NCBI GenBank assembly: GCA_002369515.1
Contig: DFFM01000024.1
Location: 1 to 64,000, forward strand
DNA: 64,000 bases
Source of the DNA: Prevotella sp. UBA3776
Lineage (GTDB): Bacteria > Bacteroidota > Bacteroidia > Bacteroidales > Bacteroidaceae
Direction of reading: 5' to 3'
The translations under genes were made by a program, and so were the position numbers. Below, one piece after another: positions 42,319 through 51,307 of this stretch. Positions within the stretch are counted from its first letter, which is position 1. Every line of letters begins with the position of its first letter. A model generated the notes under the pieces. It searched no databases and was not told the DNA's origin. It saw nothing but the letters and a program-made list of their open reading frames with translations.

Positions 42319-43968
42319 ATGAAAAAATTATTTGCATTCGTCGCCAGCTCGATGCTGGCTGCAAGCCAACTGACAGCTACGGCTGGCGGCATTCTGACCA
42401 ACACAAACCAAAGTGTAAGCTTTCTGCGAAACCCCGCGCGCGACGCGGCCATTGGACTCGACGGAGTCTATTCGAATCCGGCTGGCGTGGCCTTCATGAA
42501 CGATGGGCTGCACCTGGCCTTCAACTGGCAGTATGCCCACCAGACGCGTACCATAGATTCACAGAACGCCCTCTTCCGCCTGGGCGCCAAAAACAACGGC
42601 CAAGACACCAAGTCGTTCAAGGGTGTGGCCGACGCTCCGTTCATCCCCTCGCTGCAGGCAGCCTGGAACAAGAACAACTGGAGTCTGCAGTTCAACTTCT
42701 CGGTGACGGGCGGCGGCGGAAAGTGTGAGTTCGACCGGGGCATCGGTTCGTTCGAGACGGCCGTGGGTGCCATCGCCAGCAAGCTGATCGAAACGTCGAA
42801 AGCCCTGAACCAGTCGCTCAATCCGCTGGGGGCCTCGGTTCCCGACGTGACAGGATACGACGTTGACGGATATATGAAAGGCCAGCAGTTCTACTTCGGT
42901 TTCCAGGTGGGTGCTGCCCGCAAGATTACCGAGAACCTGTCGGTGTATGGCGGTCTGCGGCTGCTCTACGGCACGGCGTCGTATGAGGCCCGGCTGAACA
43001 ACATCCGCGTGATGAACGGCCAGTCGGGCATGTCGCTGCCCGATTATTTCGTGGGCGTGACCAAGGGGCTGACCGACGCCGCCCAGACCGTCGCCATGAA
43101 CGGCGAGAAGGTGCAGATGGGCATCAGCCAGTATGTGCAGGCCTACATGGCGCAGGGCATGACGCAGGAACAGGCCATGCAGACGCCCGAAGTGGTGGCG
43201 CTGGCGCAGCAGGGGCAGCAGCTGGCTGAGGCCGGACAGAGCCTGAAGGCCACAGCCGACCAGCTGGCTTCGAGTGCCGAGACGCTGGCTCCCTACGCCG
43301 ACGGCATGAACCTGAAGTCGGACCAAAGTGGATGGGGCGTGGCTCCGGTGGTGGGCATCGACTACAAGACGGGCGACTTCAACTTTGCCGCCAAATATGA
43401 GTTCAAGACGCGCATGCGGATGAAGAACAACTCGGACCTGAAGGAGGCCAGCGTGATGGAGGCCACCAACAAGTATGTGAACGGAACGAGCGTGCCCGAG
43501 GATTCTCCCGCGCTGCTGACCGTGGGTGCGCAGTGGAGCGTCGTGGACAATGTGCGCTTGAATGCGGGCTACCACCACTTCTTCGACAAGAGCGCCCACT
43601 GGTATAACGACACGAACAAGCTGCTCGACGGCGACACCAACGAGTACCTGGCCGGTGTGGAGTGGGACGTCATGGACCGTCTGACCGTTTCGGGCGGCGG
43701 ACAGCTCACCCGCTACGGACTGTCGGACGAGTATATGAACGACATGTCGTTTGTGGTGAACTCCTGGAGCTTCGGCTTGGGACTGGAGTACAAGCTGACG
43801 GAAAAGGTGAAGCTCAGCGCAGCCTACTTCCAAACCAACTACGACACGTACAAGATGGACACGCCGGCGCAGAACATGGCCAGCCTGGGGCTGAGCATTC
43901 CTGCCGGCCACAACGATTTCACACGCACCAACCGAGTGCTGGGCGTGGGTGTGCAGGTGGATTTCTAA
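42319..43968 (+). CDS. OmpP1/FadL family outer membrane transporter
   Basis: The 549-residue protein has a signal peptide (to about residue 22) and the FadL hallmark near the N-terminus (GLDGVYSNPAGVAFM), followed by alternating beta strands up to the terminal VLGVGVQVDF. FadL-type barrels let hydrophobic molecules cross the outer membrane. A helical, Gln/Ala-rich insert at about residues 270-335 (QYVQAYMAQGMTQEQAMQTP, then GQQLAEAGQSLKATADQLA) is unusual for the family and may form a coiled coil. The stop codon abuts the stop of the convergent priA gene with no space between. The ligand is unknown. Confidence 0.88.
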   Translation: MKKLFAFVASSMLAASQLTATAGGILTNTNQSVSFLRNPARDAAIGLDGVYSNPAGVAFMNDGLHLAFNWQYAHQTRTIDSQNALFRLGAKNNGQDTKSFKGVADAPFIPSLQAAWNKNNWSLQFNFSVTGGGGKCEFDRGIGSFETAVGAIASKLIETSKALNQSLNPLGASVPDVTGYDVDGYMKGQQFYFGFQVGAARKITENLSVYGGLRLLYGTASYEARLNNIRVMNGQSGMSLPDYFVGVTKGLTDAAQTVAMNGEKVQMGISQYVQAYMAQGMTQEQAMQTPEVVALAQQGQQLAEAGQSLKATADQLASSAETLAPYADGMNLKSDQSGWGVAPVVGIDYKTGDFNFAAKYEFKTRMRMKNNSDLKEASVMEATNKYVNGTSVPEDSPALLTVGAQWSVVDNVRLNAGYHHFFDKSAHWYNDTNKLLDGDTNEYLAGVEWDVMDRLTVSGGGQLTRYGLSDEYMNDMSFVVNSWSFGLGLEYKLTEKVKLSAAYFQTNYDTYKMDTPAQNMASLGLSIPAGHNDFTRTNRVLGVGVQVDF

Positions 43969-46311
43969 TTACAGCGGATCTACATCGTAATAAATCTGAA
44001 CGGCGGCATATTGTTTGTCGCCGTTCATTTGTTCTGCGGCCAGTCTGAGGCATTGGCGCACACGGCGCATGTCGATGCCTTGTTCGAGCTTGAGCATCAT
44101 CTTGCGGATGCAGAGCGTCTTGACACGAGCCACGGCGGGCTTGTCGGGACCCAGCACACGGGCGCCGAACCACTGGCGCAGACGGCTGGCCAGCTCGGTG
44201 GCGGCTGTGCTGACGACGGCCTCCTTGGGATGTTTCAGATAGACGTAGATGAGCCGGTAGAAGGGGGGATAGTGGAACTGTCGGCGCTCGTCCATGAGCT
44301 CTTGGAAGAAAGTGGTCCAATCGCCTGTCACCACCTGGTTGATGATGGGCAGCTGGGGATTGCGGGTTTGCAGGATGACGAGTCCGCGCTGCCCCTTGCG
44401 TCCGGCCCGTCCGCTCACCTGGGCCATGGTGGTGAAGGCCTGCTCGTAGGCGCGGAAGTCGGGGTAGTTGAGCATGGAGTCGGCACTGAGAATGCCCACC
44501 ACGCTGACACGGTCGAAGTCGAGCCCCTTGGTGACCATCTGTGTGCCGATGAGCAGGTTGGTGCGTCCGGCGGAGAAGTCGCTGATGAGCCGTTCGTAGG
44601 CGTTGCGTGTGCGGGTGGTGTCGAGGTCCATGCGGGCAATGCGCGCTTCGGGGAAGATGTTGCGCACGTAGTCTTCTATCTTCTCGGTGCCGAAGCCGCG
44701 GCCCTGCAAATGGGTGGCGCCGCAGTTGGGGCATGCTTCGGGCACGGTGTAGGTGAACCCGCAGTAGTGGCAGCTCAGTTGGCCGATGTTTTTGTGGTAG
44801 GTGAGGCTCACGTCGCAGTTTTGGCAGCGCGGCACCCATCCGCAAGCCTTGCACTCAATCATGGGGGCGAAGCCGCGGCGGTTCTGAAACAGGATGGCCT
44901 GGCGTCCGCTCTGCAGAGCTTTGCGCACAGCGGCCAGCAGTTGGGGCGAGAAGGGGCCATTCATCATTTTTCGCCGTTTGAGGTCGGCCACATCGACTAC
45001 TTGGATTTCGGGCAGCATGATGTCCTTGAAACGCGTGGAGAGCGTCACCAGTCCGTATTTGCCTTGCTGGGCGTTGTAGTAGCTTTCGGCCGAAGGTGTG
45101 GCGGTGCCGAGAAGTATTTTGACGGTCTCCTTCTCATCCCTCCCCTCTGGGTTCCTGTTGGCGGAGACGTGAGGGGAATCGGTCTTTCGAAACAGCTGTC
45201 CCAGCATGATGGCTGCCGAACGGGCATGGTAGCGCGGCATGGGGTCTTGCTGCTTGAACGACGTTTCGTGCTCTTCGTCAACGATGATGAGGCCGAGCCG
45301 CTGGAACGGCAGGAAAAGGGCCGAACGGGCCCCGAGAATGATGTCGTAGGGAGCCGGCGAGAGCTGTTTCTTCCAGATTTCCACCCGTTCGGCATCGCTG
45401 TACTTGCTGTGATAGATGCCCAGACGCGAGCCGAAGACGCGCCGCAGACGGTCCATCATCTGCACCGTGAGGGCTATTTCGGGCAACAGGTAGAGCACCT
45501 GCTGGCCCCGCTGGAGGGCTTGCTGGATGAGGTGGATGTAGATTTCGGTCTTTCCGCTGGAGGTGACGCCGTGGAGCAGCACCACGTTCTTTCTAAGAAA
45601 CTGAAACTGTATTTGGTTGTAGGCGTCCTGCTGGGCGGCAGACAGTTTTTTCGGACTCACTTCGGGCATCCCGTCGTCCGGGCGGTTGATGCGGCTCACC
45701 TCCTTTTCGTAGGTGACCAGGAAGTTTCGGTCGGTGAGGTTCTTGATGGTGGGCAGGGTGCAGTTGCTCTCGTTCATCAGTTCCTCGCGGGTGATTTCCA
45801 CTGTCGGTTCTTCGCACACGTTGCCGTTGAGCGTGTCCCAGTGGGAGAGGGCAAGGTAGTCGATGAAGGCTTTCTGCTGTTTCTGCGCGCGCGAAAGCAG
45901 GTTGAGCGCCACGTGCAGGCTCGCCTCGTTCTGGAGGTTGGGAGCCAGCCCCACATAGAGTTCGGTCTTGGGTTTGTAGCCGTCTTCAGCTTTCAGGCCC
46001 GAGGGCAGCGCAGCCTTCATCACCTCGCCGATGGGCGAGAGGTAGTAGTCGGCAATCCACTGCCAGAGGCTCCACTGCGAGGGCAGCAGAATGGGGCTGC
46101 TGTCGAGCACGGCCAGTATTTCCTTGCATTCGAAGGCGGGCTTCTGCTGGTGTATCAGACCGACGATGCCCACGTACTTTTTGCTGCGCCCCAGGGGCAC
46201 GAGCACACGCATGCCGAACTGCACCTGACGGGCCAGCGTTTCGGGCACCGAATAGGTGAACATTCCTTCCAGCGGAAGGGGCAGGACGATGTCGGCATAA
46301 CGTTTCATCAT
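43969..46311 (-). CDS. priA: Primosomal protein N' (PriA helicase)
   Basis: The 780-residue protein restarts stalled replication forks as a 3'-5' DNA helicase. It has the N-terminal DNA-binding domain (YADIVLPLPLEGMFTYSVP), Walker A GVTSSGKTEIY near residue 250, a DEEH box (IIVDEEHETSFK), the helicase C-terminal motif QVSGRAGRKGQRG, and eight zinc-binding cysteines (CKACGWVPRCQNC, CHYCGF, CPNCGA, about 480-545). The ORF could open at a GTG at 46323, which would overlap the upstream gene; the ATG at 46311, two bases after the upstream stop, is the more natural start. The tight spacing suggests co-transcription with the exported protein gene upstream. Confidence 0.96.
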   Translation of the reverse strand: MMKRYADIVLPLPLEGMFTYSVPETLARQVQFGMRVLVPLGRSKKYVGIVGLIHQQKPAFECKEILAVLDSSPILLPSQWSLWQWIADYYLSPIGEVMKAALPSGLKAEDGYKPKTELYVGLAPNLQNEASLHVALNLLSRAQKQQKAFIDYLALSHWDTLNGNVCEEPTVEITREELMNESNCTLPTIKNLTDRNFLVTYEKEVSRINRPDDGMPEVSPKKLSAAQQDAYNQIQFQFLRKNVVLLHGVTSSGKTEIYIHLIQQALQRGQQVLYLLPEIALTVQMMDRLRRVFGSRLGIYHSKYSDAERVEIWKKQLSPAPYDIILGARSALFLPFQRLGLIIVDEEHETSFKQQDPMPRYHARSAAIMLGQLFRKTDSPHVSANRNPEGRDEKETVKILLGTATPSAESYYNAQQGKYGLVTLSTRFKDIMLPEIQVVDVADLKRRKMMNGPFSPQLLAAVRKALQSGRQAILFQNRRGFAPMIECKACGWVPRCQNCDVSLTYHKNIGQLSCHYCGFTYTVPEACPNCGATHLQGRGFGTEKIEDYVRNIFPEARIARMDLDTTRTRNAYERLISDFSAGRTNLLIGTQMVTKGLDFDRVSVVGILSADSMLNYPDFRAYEQAFTTMAQVSGRAGRKGQRGLVILQTRNPQLPIINQVVTGDWTTFFQELMDERRQFHYPPFYRLIYVYLKHPKEAVVSTAATELASRLRQWFGARVLGPDKPAVARVKTLCIRKMMLKLEQGIDMRRVRQCLRLAAEQMNGDKQYAAVQIYYDVDPL

Positions 46312-46313
46312 TT

Positions 46314-47228
46314 CTATTTCCACGCCTTGCTCAGCCAGTTGATCGCCATCTGGGTGAGCAGTGTTTTCTCGCCTTGTTTCTCCAAGATGGTGACGAGCAC
46401 ACTACGCGGCCACCCGTCGGGGAAATAGGTGTAGTCGTAATAGTAATTGGTCTGCTGGCCGTTGGCTTCAGGTTCTGTCAGCTTGTAGTAAATCTCGTAG
46501 TCGTCGTCGGTAGTGTCTGTCTCGTCTTCCAGTTTGCCTTTTGTCACCGAAACGGTGATATGGTATCCGTCTGTGTCATCCTCGGTTTCGCCCGTGGGAA
46601 AAATCTTTCCGTGGTTGTTGAACAGCAGTTTCAGCCCGTAATATTGGTTGATGAGGTTCTCATGCGAGGCGAAGATGGTGTCCAACTTCTCTTTCAACTG
46701 CTTCTTCATGTCCTGGCGGCTGATTTTTCCAACGAGCAGCGGTATCTGCTCGTAGAGCCGATCGACGGTTTGCTGCATGTCTGCCAGCGATTTCTTGTAC
46801 AGTTCTTTCTCGTTAGTTATTCTCTGTATGACTCCTGTTTCGCTGATGGCGACTTTCACGCGCTGTCCGATGCCCAAGCGTGCCTTCTGCAAACTGATGA
46901 TTCCCCGCATCGAAGTGGTGTCTGAAGAAAACACGTCCTGCAGCCGGTACTCCAATTCGTAGCCTTTCTTGGTGGAGTCGGTCACGCATACCATGAACTC
47001 GTTGCGCGTGGATTCGGTCACGGTGGTGTCGTTGCCGACTATTTCTGCTGCCACCGACGACATTCGGTATTCGACGGTGTCTCCTACGCAAAACCACGAA
47101 CAAACGGCTACTGAGTCTGTTTCTTGGGCCGTTGCTCCCCCTGATGTTTCTTCATCGGATGCGGCTGTCTGCGCCTGCATGGCGGCAGAAAAAACAAGCA
47201 GTAAAAAAGTGAAAAATGTTTTTCTCAT
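46314..47228 (-). CDS. Exported protein of unknown function upstream of priA
   Basis: The 304-residue protein starts at MRKTFFTFLLLVFSAAMQAQ, a clear signal peptide, so I chose ATG 47228. The mature part is beta-rich with repeated acidic patches (EDDTDGYHITVSV, DETDTTDDDYEIYYKL). A helical segment at about residues 150-215 holds SLADMQQTVDRLYEQIPLLV. I do not recognise a family. It lies two bases ahead of priA; that pairing is probably only operonic. Confidence 0.75.
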   Translation of the reverse strand: MRKTFFTFLLLVFSAAMQAQTAASDEETSGGATAQETDSVAVCSWFCVGDTVEYRMSSVAAEIVGNDTTVTESTRNEFMVCVTDSTKKGYELEYRLQDVFSSDTTSMRGIISLQKARLGIGQRVKVAISETGVIQRITNEKELYKKSLADMQQTVDRLYEQIPLLVGKISRQDMKKQLKEKLDTIFASHENLINQYYGLKLLFNNHGKIFPTGETEDDTDGYHITVSVTKGKLEDETDTTDDDYEIYYKLTEPEANGQQTNYYYDYTYFPDGWPRSVLVTILEKQGEKTLLTQMAINWLSKAWK

Positions 47229-47261
47229 AGATGTGGATGGATGGAAAAGACAAATCAGAAC

Positions 47262-47296
47262 AAAAAAGAGAGTGCCCCTTTCAAAGGCACACTCTC
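47262..47296 (-). terminator. Terminator of the small beta-barrel gene
   Basis: On the minus strand GAGAGTGTGCCTTT pairs with AAAGGGGCACTCTC (two imperfect positions) and a run of six T follows, 46 bases after the stop of the gene at 47342-47968. It lies just before the start of the next gene. Confidence 0.8.
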
Positions 47297-47341
47297 GTTT
47301 CTCTCTCTGATGCCGAGCACCCTTTTGATAGGTTTCTTCAA

Positions 47342-47968
47342 CTAGAAATAGTATGCGGCATACACCTGCCAGGCATTGTTTTTTGCGTCGAAATTCTTCA
47401 CGGCGTCCTTGGTGGTGTTCCATGCCCCTTCAGCATCTACATCGGCGGTCTTGCCTATGGCAATGTTGTAGGTGACGCCAACGTCCAGTTTGCCGAAGTG
47501 TACACCACCGCCCACGTTGACGCTGAAGTTCGACTTCTTCAGTTGGAACTTGTCCTTGGCCGTTTCGGTGCTGCCCTTCAGGTCTTTGAACGAGAATTCC
47601 TTGTCGCCCACGTTGAATCCGAACTGCGGACCGGCGGCGATGAACGCACCGACAGCCCCCAAGCCAAAGTTGAGGCGGGCGTTGACGGGAATCACGATGC
47701 TCTTCTGCTTGATGGTTTCCTCGTTCACCTTGGCTTCGCGCTGGTCGTAGAGGGCGGCGATGTCTGCACCAATGGTGCCGAAGCCCAGCTTGAGGGTGGG
47801 GCCGACGAAGAAGCCGGCACGGTTGGAAACATTGAAAACGTCTTTGTCAAGCGACATGTTGGTGACGTTCAAACCGCCACGCAAACCAATGTTTACCTGA
47901 GCCTGTGCTGGCTGGGCCATCACGACGGCTGCCAGCAGAATGATTGCTACATAGATTTTTTTCATCAT
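47342..47968 (-). CDS. Outer membrane beta-barrel protein (PorT/OMP_b-brl family)
   Basis: The 208-residue protein has a signal peptide (cut near AQPAQAQ, residue 23) and about eight strands of an eight-stranded barrel: VNIGLRGGLNVTNMSL, AGFFVGPTLKLGFG, IVIPVNARLNFG, AFIAAGPQFGFNVG, NFSVNVGGGVHFG, DVGVTYNIAIG, and a C-terminal YAAYYF with the terminal Phe used by the barrel assembly machine. It probably sits in the outer membrane with no enzyme activity. It is a single gene with its own promoter and terminator and a leader of about 140 bases containing a TAACTCC array. Confidence 0.88.
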   Translation of the reverse strand: MMKKIYVAIILLAAVVMAQPAQAQVNIGLRGGLNVTNMSLDKDVFNVSNRAGFFVGPTLKLGFGTIGADIAALYDQREAKVNEETIKQKSIVIPVNARLNFGLGAVGAFIAAGPQFGFNVGDKEFSFKDLKGSTETAKDKFQLKKSNFSVNVGGGVHFGKLDVGVTYNIAIGKTADVDAEGAWNTTKDAVKNFDAKNNAWQVYAAYYF

Positions 47969-48056
47969 ATTCTGTGTTTTAAACTTTGAATTTTAAACTT
48001 TGAATTTTAAATGAAGAATCTTTTTTAATGAAGAAAGAAGAATCGGCTTCGCCTAA

Positions 48057-48110
48057 ACTCCTAACTCCTAACTCCTAACTCCTAACTCGTAACTCGTAAC
48101 TCCTAACTCT
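48057..48110. repeat. 8-base TAACTCCT tandem array in the barrel gene leader
   Basis: Seven copies of ACTCCTA or ACTCGTA words follow each other. Just before them two copies of AAACTTTGAATTTT lie at 47979-48010. Both sit in the presumed 5' leader of the gene at 47342-47968. Confidence 0.85.
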
Positions 48111-48113
48111 TTA

Positions 48114-48145
48114 CAAAGGTAGTGTTTTCACACAAAAAAAGCAAT
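48114..48145 (-). promoter_or_regulatory. Promoter of the small beta-barrel gene
   Basis: On the minus strand TACCTTTG (48121-48114) is preceded by ATTG (48145-48142) with a 20-base spacer, one mismatch from the consensus TTTG. Confidence 0.55.
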
Positions 48146-48190
48146 TTTTCGTCCCCTTTTTTTCATTCACGGACGAAAAATTGCTTTTTT
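48135..48190. repeat. 20-base perfect inverted repeat
   Basis: AAAAAAGCAATTTTTCGTCC at 48135-48154 faces its exact complement at 48171-48190 around a 16-base spacer. A T run follows on the plus strand. It may be a terminator or simply another repeat. A -7-like box TACCTTTG at 48215-48222 on the plus strand follows, with no gene downstream that I can support. Confidence 0.8.
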
Positions 48191-48438
48191 CTGTGTTTTT
48201 AGCAAATAATTTCCTACCTTTGCTGATTACAGTCCCCCCTTCTAAGGCGTTCTAAGGCATTGCCCCAACCCCGAATCCCTGTCTCCTTCCTTGTTTTCAC
48301 GTTTGTTGTTTGCCTGCTGATTACTATTTTTGCCGCGACGAGATAAACTTCGTTCCGTTGGGTGTGATATTTGGGCGTGTTCTATTATTAGAACGGTTAG
48401 GCAACTGCTTTTTATCACATCCTATACATTTTTTAACA

Positions 48439-48473
48439 TAAAAAAGCGCTCCCAACAGCATGTTGGGGGCGCT
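48439..48473 (-). terminator. Terminator of the porPKLMN operon
   Basis: On the minus strand AGCGCCCCCAACA pairs with TGTTGGGAGCGCT (one G-U) across a 3-base loop, followed by a run of T. It lies 116 bases after the gldN stop codon. Confidence 0.8.
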
Positions 48474-48588
48474 GGTAGTGCAAAAGTCTCTTTTCTGACG
48501 GTCTATGATTCTGAAGCCATGGAAGACTTGCGCCAAGACAAGGCTTGAAGCGTTCAGAAGGAATCGGCAAACAGGGTTTATGACAGCC

Positions 48589-49632
48589 TTAGTGGCGCTG
48601 GCGGCGCACGGAAACGCGGGCGGGGCTGGAGCCCGACGACGACGATGAGCCCGACGAGCGGCGCGTCTTCACCTTGGCCTCCTTGCTCTTTCTCTCTGCG
48701 CGGCGGTTCTTCTTCAGTGCTTTCTTTGCCTTGGTGTCTTCCTTCAGCTTGGCAATGCTGTCGAGCGAGTCCTTGCGGGCCTGGTCGCCCCAGATGTTCT
48801 TTTCGAAGGCCACCAGCTCAGCCTCTATGCGTTTCTGCTCGTTGGCCATGGCCGAGTCGGTGGGGCAATATTGGGCCAGTGTGCGTCCCAGCATGTTGGT
48901 GGTCTTGTAGATTTTTCCCTTGTACATGTTGCGTGTGAAATAGTCGTCCAGACTCATGATGGCTGCATTGTTCAGGTTGCTCGTCATGACGGTCTGCTTG
49001 GCCAGGAAAGGTGCCAGGTCGTCGTATTTCACCCAGAAGAGCGGATATTGCGTGGCAGCGTCGCCAAAGTCGTCCTCGCGGCTCATGATGGGGCAGAGGG
49101 CAATCACCTTACGGTGGAAAGTGGCTGTGTGCTGGTCGTAGTAGGCGCTTTCCTTCAGATAGTAACCTTTCACCTCGCGCGAGGGAATGTCGCTGTCGTC
49201 GATGTGGACGCCACGGTCGCGCCGCTCGTAGTAGATGTGGTAGTTGTCCAGAAAGTCCTTGGGCTTGACGCGGGCCGAGTCGCTGAACACCTCGTTGCCG
49301 TCCATTCTGTATTCATAAACGCGGATTTGTCCGCGCATCATCAGCTTGAACATGTAGGTGAACAGGTTGGCCTGTCCGTCAACGGGCTCCACGGGGTAGT
49401 AGAGGCCGGCGTTGGCGTCTTCCTCGAGGTTGAGCTGGCGGTAGATGTCGCGTCGCCACACCACGTCGTCGGACATGGGTGCCATGGTGGGGAATGAAAT
49501 GCGGGCGCGGTTGGTCACGTTGTTGGCGTTCGAGCGTGTCTGCGTCTGCTGCGCCTGTCGGCGCGAAGCGGGCTGTGCGGCCAGGGTCATGGCCAAACAT
49601 GCCAGCAGGGATATGCTTACTATGCGCTTCAT
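48589..49632 (-). CDS. gldN: Type IX secretion system protein GldN/PorN
   Basis: The 347-residue protein has a signal peptide (cut near LAAQP) and the GldN body: DDVVWRRDIYRQLNLEEDAN, GLYYPVEPVDGQANLFTYMFKLMMRGQIRVYEYRMDG (read in parts), and the C-terminal basic and Ser-rich tail SKEAKVKTRRSSGSSSS. GldN binds GldK in the periplasmic ring of the type IX secretion system. It follows gldM, but a 118-base gap with a GC-rich repeat separates them. The length is near that of PorN in Porphyromonas. A long Lys/Arg/Ser tail is a little unusual. Confidence 0.93.
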   Translation of the reverse strand: MKRIVSISLLACLAMTLAAQPASRRQAQQTQTRSNANNVTNRARISFPTMAPMSDDVVWRRDIYRQLNLEEDANAGLYYPVEPVDGQANLFTYMFKLMMRGQIRVYEYRMDGNEVFSDSARVKPKDFLDNYHIYYERRDRGVHIDDSDIPSREVKGYYLKESAYYDQHTATFHRKVIALCPIMSREDDFGDAATQYPLFWVKYDDLAPFLAKQTVMTSNLNNAAIMSLDDYFTRNMYKGKIYKTTNMLGRTLAQYCPTDSAMANEQKRIEAELVAFEKNIWGDQARKDSLDSIAKLKEDTKAKKALKKNRRAERKSKEAKVKTRRSSGSSSSSGSSPARVSVRRQRH

Positions 49633-49667
49633 TATATCTTGTTTTTTTACGTTGTTTGCGATGTTTG

Positions 49668-49745
49668 GGCCCCTACCAAACTTCCCCCGTAGGGGAGGCT
49701 TCCTGTGCGCCGGGCTCCCCCCAGGGGGAGTCGGAAGGGGCTCGC
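49668..49745. repeat. GC-rich palindromic repeat between gldM and gldN
   Basis: The segment CCGTAGGGGAGGCTTCCTGT and a following CCCCCAGGGGGAGTCGGA match modules found at 9.73 and 37.29 kb. Confidence 0.88.
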
Positions 49746-49750
49746 TGTTG

Positions 49751-51307
49751 TCATTTCACGACCACCTCCATGGCTGCGGGCAGTTTGCGGGTGATGCCGT
49801 CGGGTCCGATGGCCGTCACGCGCGAGATGTAGAAGCGGCGGTTGCGCGAGAGCTTGCGGAAGGCGTCTTTCTGGCGGGCCGAGAACTGTGGGCCGTCAGA
49901 GGCCAGGGGCACGGCATTGCCCATGTTGTCGAAGAACACGGCTTCGAAGCTGACCACGCGGAAGGGAATGTCGAGCAGTCCGTCGTCGATGGCGGCACTG
50001 AGCTGTGTGAGCGACATGAGCGAGGCTTTCTGCAGCCCTCCGCCCTTGAAACGGTCGGTGCCGATGTTCAGATAAGGTGTCGGGTCGGGCAGTTTGCGCA
50101 CCTTGAATGTCACTTGTGCCATTTGGCGGCTCTTGCCCTTGTCGTTGGCCGACACGGTGAAGGTTACGTCCTTGCCCACAGCTGCAGGCACCGCCACGTA
50201 GTGGCCGTCGCCCTTGGCGGAGAGCGAGCCGCCGCTCATGCTCACCGACACGGCGTTCTGCGGAACGCCCGGCACACTGACGCTCATGGGGTTCTGGTAG
50301 CCCGCATAGAGCACGTTCATCAGGTCGGCAGCCACGGTGGCCCCGCTGGGAGCGGGAATGACGCTGTACTTCTGGGTGAAGTCGCGGCGGAGCACTTCGC
50401 CGGCAGCGTTCTGCGTGAGCAGATAGCCGCCAAACTGGTGTTCGCCGACGCCGCCCGCCGTAAACGAGTATTTGCCGCTGCGGGTGTTGATCTTGGTCCC
50501 GTTGACGAATATTTCAGGCTGCATGGTTGTATCGACGGCGGCCATCACGATGTTGGCCGTGAAGGTCTCGCCCGGATAGAGCACCGTCTTTTCGGGTATG
50601 ACGAAGGCGTCGAGCTTGTTCACGCGGATGTCCTTCACGTCGATGTTAGCCACCAGCGTGTGGAGCACCTCGCCCTCGGCGTAGCGCACGTCGCTCTGCA
50701 ACTTGGAGAGCAGCGTCACGGCGGCAGCCACTGGCATGTCCTCGAACATGTACTCCTGCCAGTTCTTGCCCATGGCGTGGGCGTCCTTGGGCAGTTCGGT
50801 GGAGAGGTTGCTGCTGATGATTTTCTTCTGGTGGTCGTCGGTGATCATGCCCAGGATTCGGTCGCGGAACCGGTTGATGGCGTCGAAGAGCGCCTTGCCC
50901 TTGCCCACGCCCGGAGCGAGCATCACCTGGTTGGCTGCCTCGAGGTCCTCCTTGTGCTGGATGTTGTTCAGGTCGGCGTTCTTGCCGTCGGCCTCGCGCA
51001 CGATGGCCTCCTTGAGCTGCTGGGCCATGTCGAAGAGCGAGTCGCTCATCTGCTTCACGGCGGTGGCCTTCTCGAACCATTGCTTCACCTTTTCGGGGTT
51101 CTTCTTCATCTGCGCCTCGAAATCGCCAAACATGGCCTTGTTCTCGGCCGACGAGTTGGCGGTGGTGCGCCGCAGGCTTTCCTCCACGATGGAGAATCCC
51201 TCGAGCACTTCCGACGACACGTTCAGCGCAAGCATGGCCATCAAGACGACATACATGAGGTTGATCATCTTCTGGCGCGGCGATACAGGTCTTTTCTTTA
51301 TAGCCAT
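49751..51307 (-). CDS. gldM: Type IX secretion motor protein GldM/PorM
   Basis: The 518-residue protein has one N-terminal membrane helix (MINLMYVVLMAMLALNV) and a long periplasmic part of four domains, ending in FYISRVTAIGPDGITRKLP. GldM and GldL form the proton-driven motor of the type IX system in the inner membrane. The ATG shares one base with the stop codon of gldL (TAATG), so translation is coupled. Length fits PorM (about 516). Confidence 0.95.
   Translation of the reverse strand: MAIKKRPVSPRQKMINLMYVVLMAMLALNVSSEVLEGFSIVEESLRRTTANSSAENKAMFGDFEAQMKKNPEKVKQWFEKATAVKQMSDSLFDMAQQLKEAIVREADGKNADLNNIQHKEDLEAANQVMLAPGVGKGKALFDAINRFRDRILGMITDDHQKKIISSNLSTELPKDAHAMGKNWQEYMFEDMPVAAAVTLLSKLQSDVRYAEGEVLHTLVANIDVKDIRVNKLDAFVIPEKTVLYPGETFTANIVMAAVDTTMQPEIFVNGTKINTRSGKYSFTAGGVGEHQFGGYLLTQNAAGEVLRRDFTQKYSVIPAPSGATVAADLMNVLYAGYQNPMSVSVPGVPQNAVSVSMSGGSLSAKGDGHYVAVPAAVGKDVTFTVSANDKGKSRQMAQVTFKVRKLPDPTPYLNIGTDRFKGGGLQKASLMSLTQLSAAIDDGLLDIPFRVVSFEAVFFDNMGNAVPLASDGPQFSARQKDAFRKLSRNRRFYISRVTAIGPDGITRKLPAAMEVVVK

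Noticed and set aside
44011..46428. 805-codon plus-strand frame opposite priA
   Set aside because: The minus strand carries every PriA motif including eight zinc cysteines.
48215..48440. Possible small RNA gene after the TACCTTTG box on the plus strand
   Set aside because: No -33 element and no plus-strand terminator are seen; the hairpin at 48445 has its T run on the minus-strand side.
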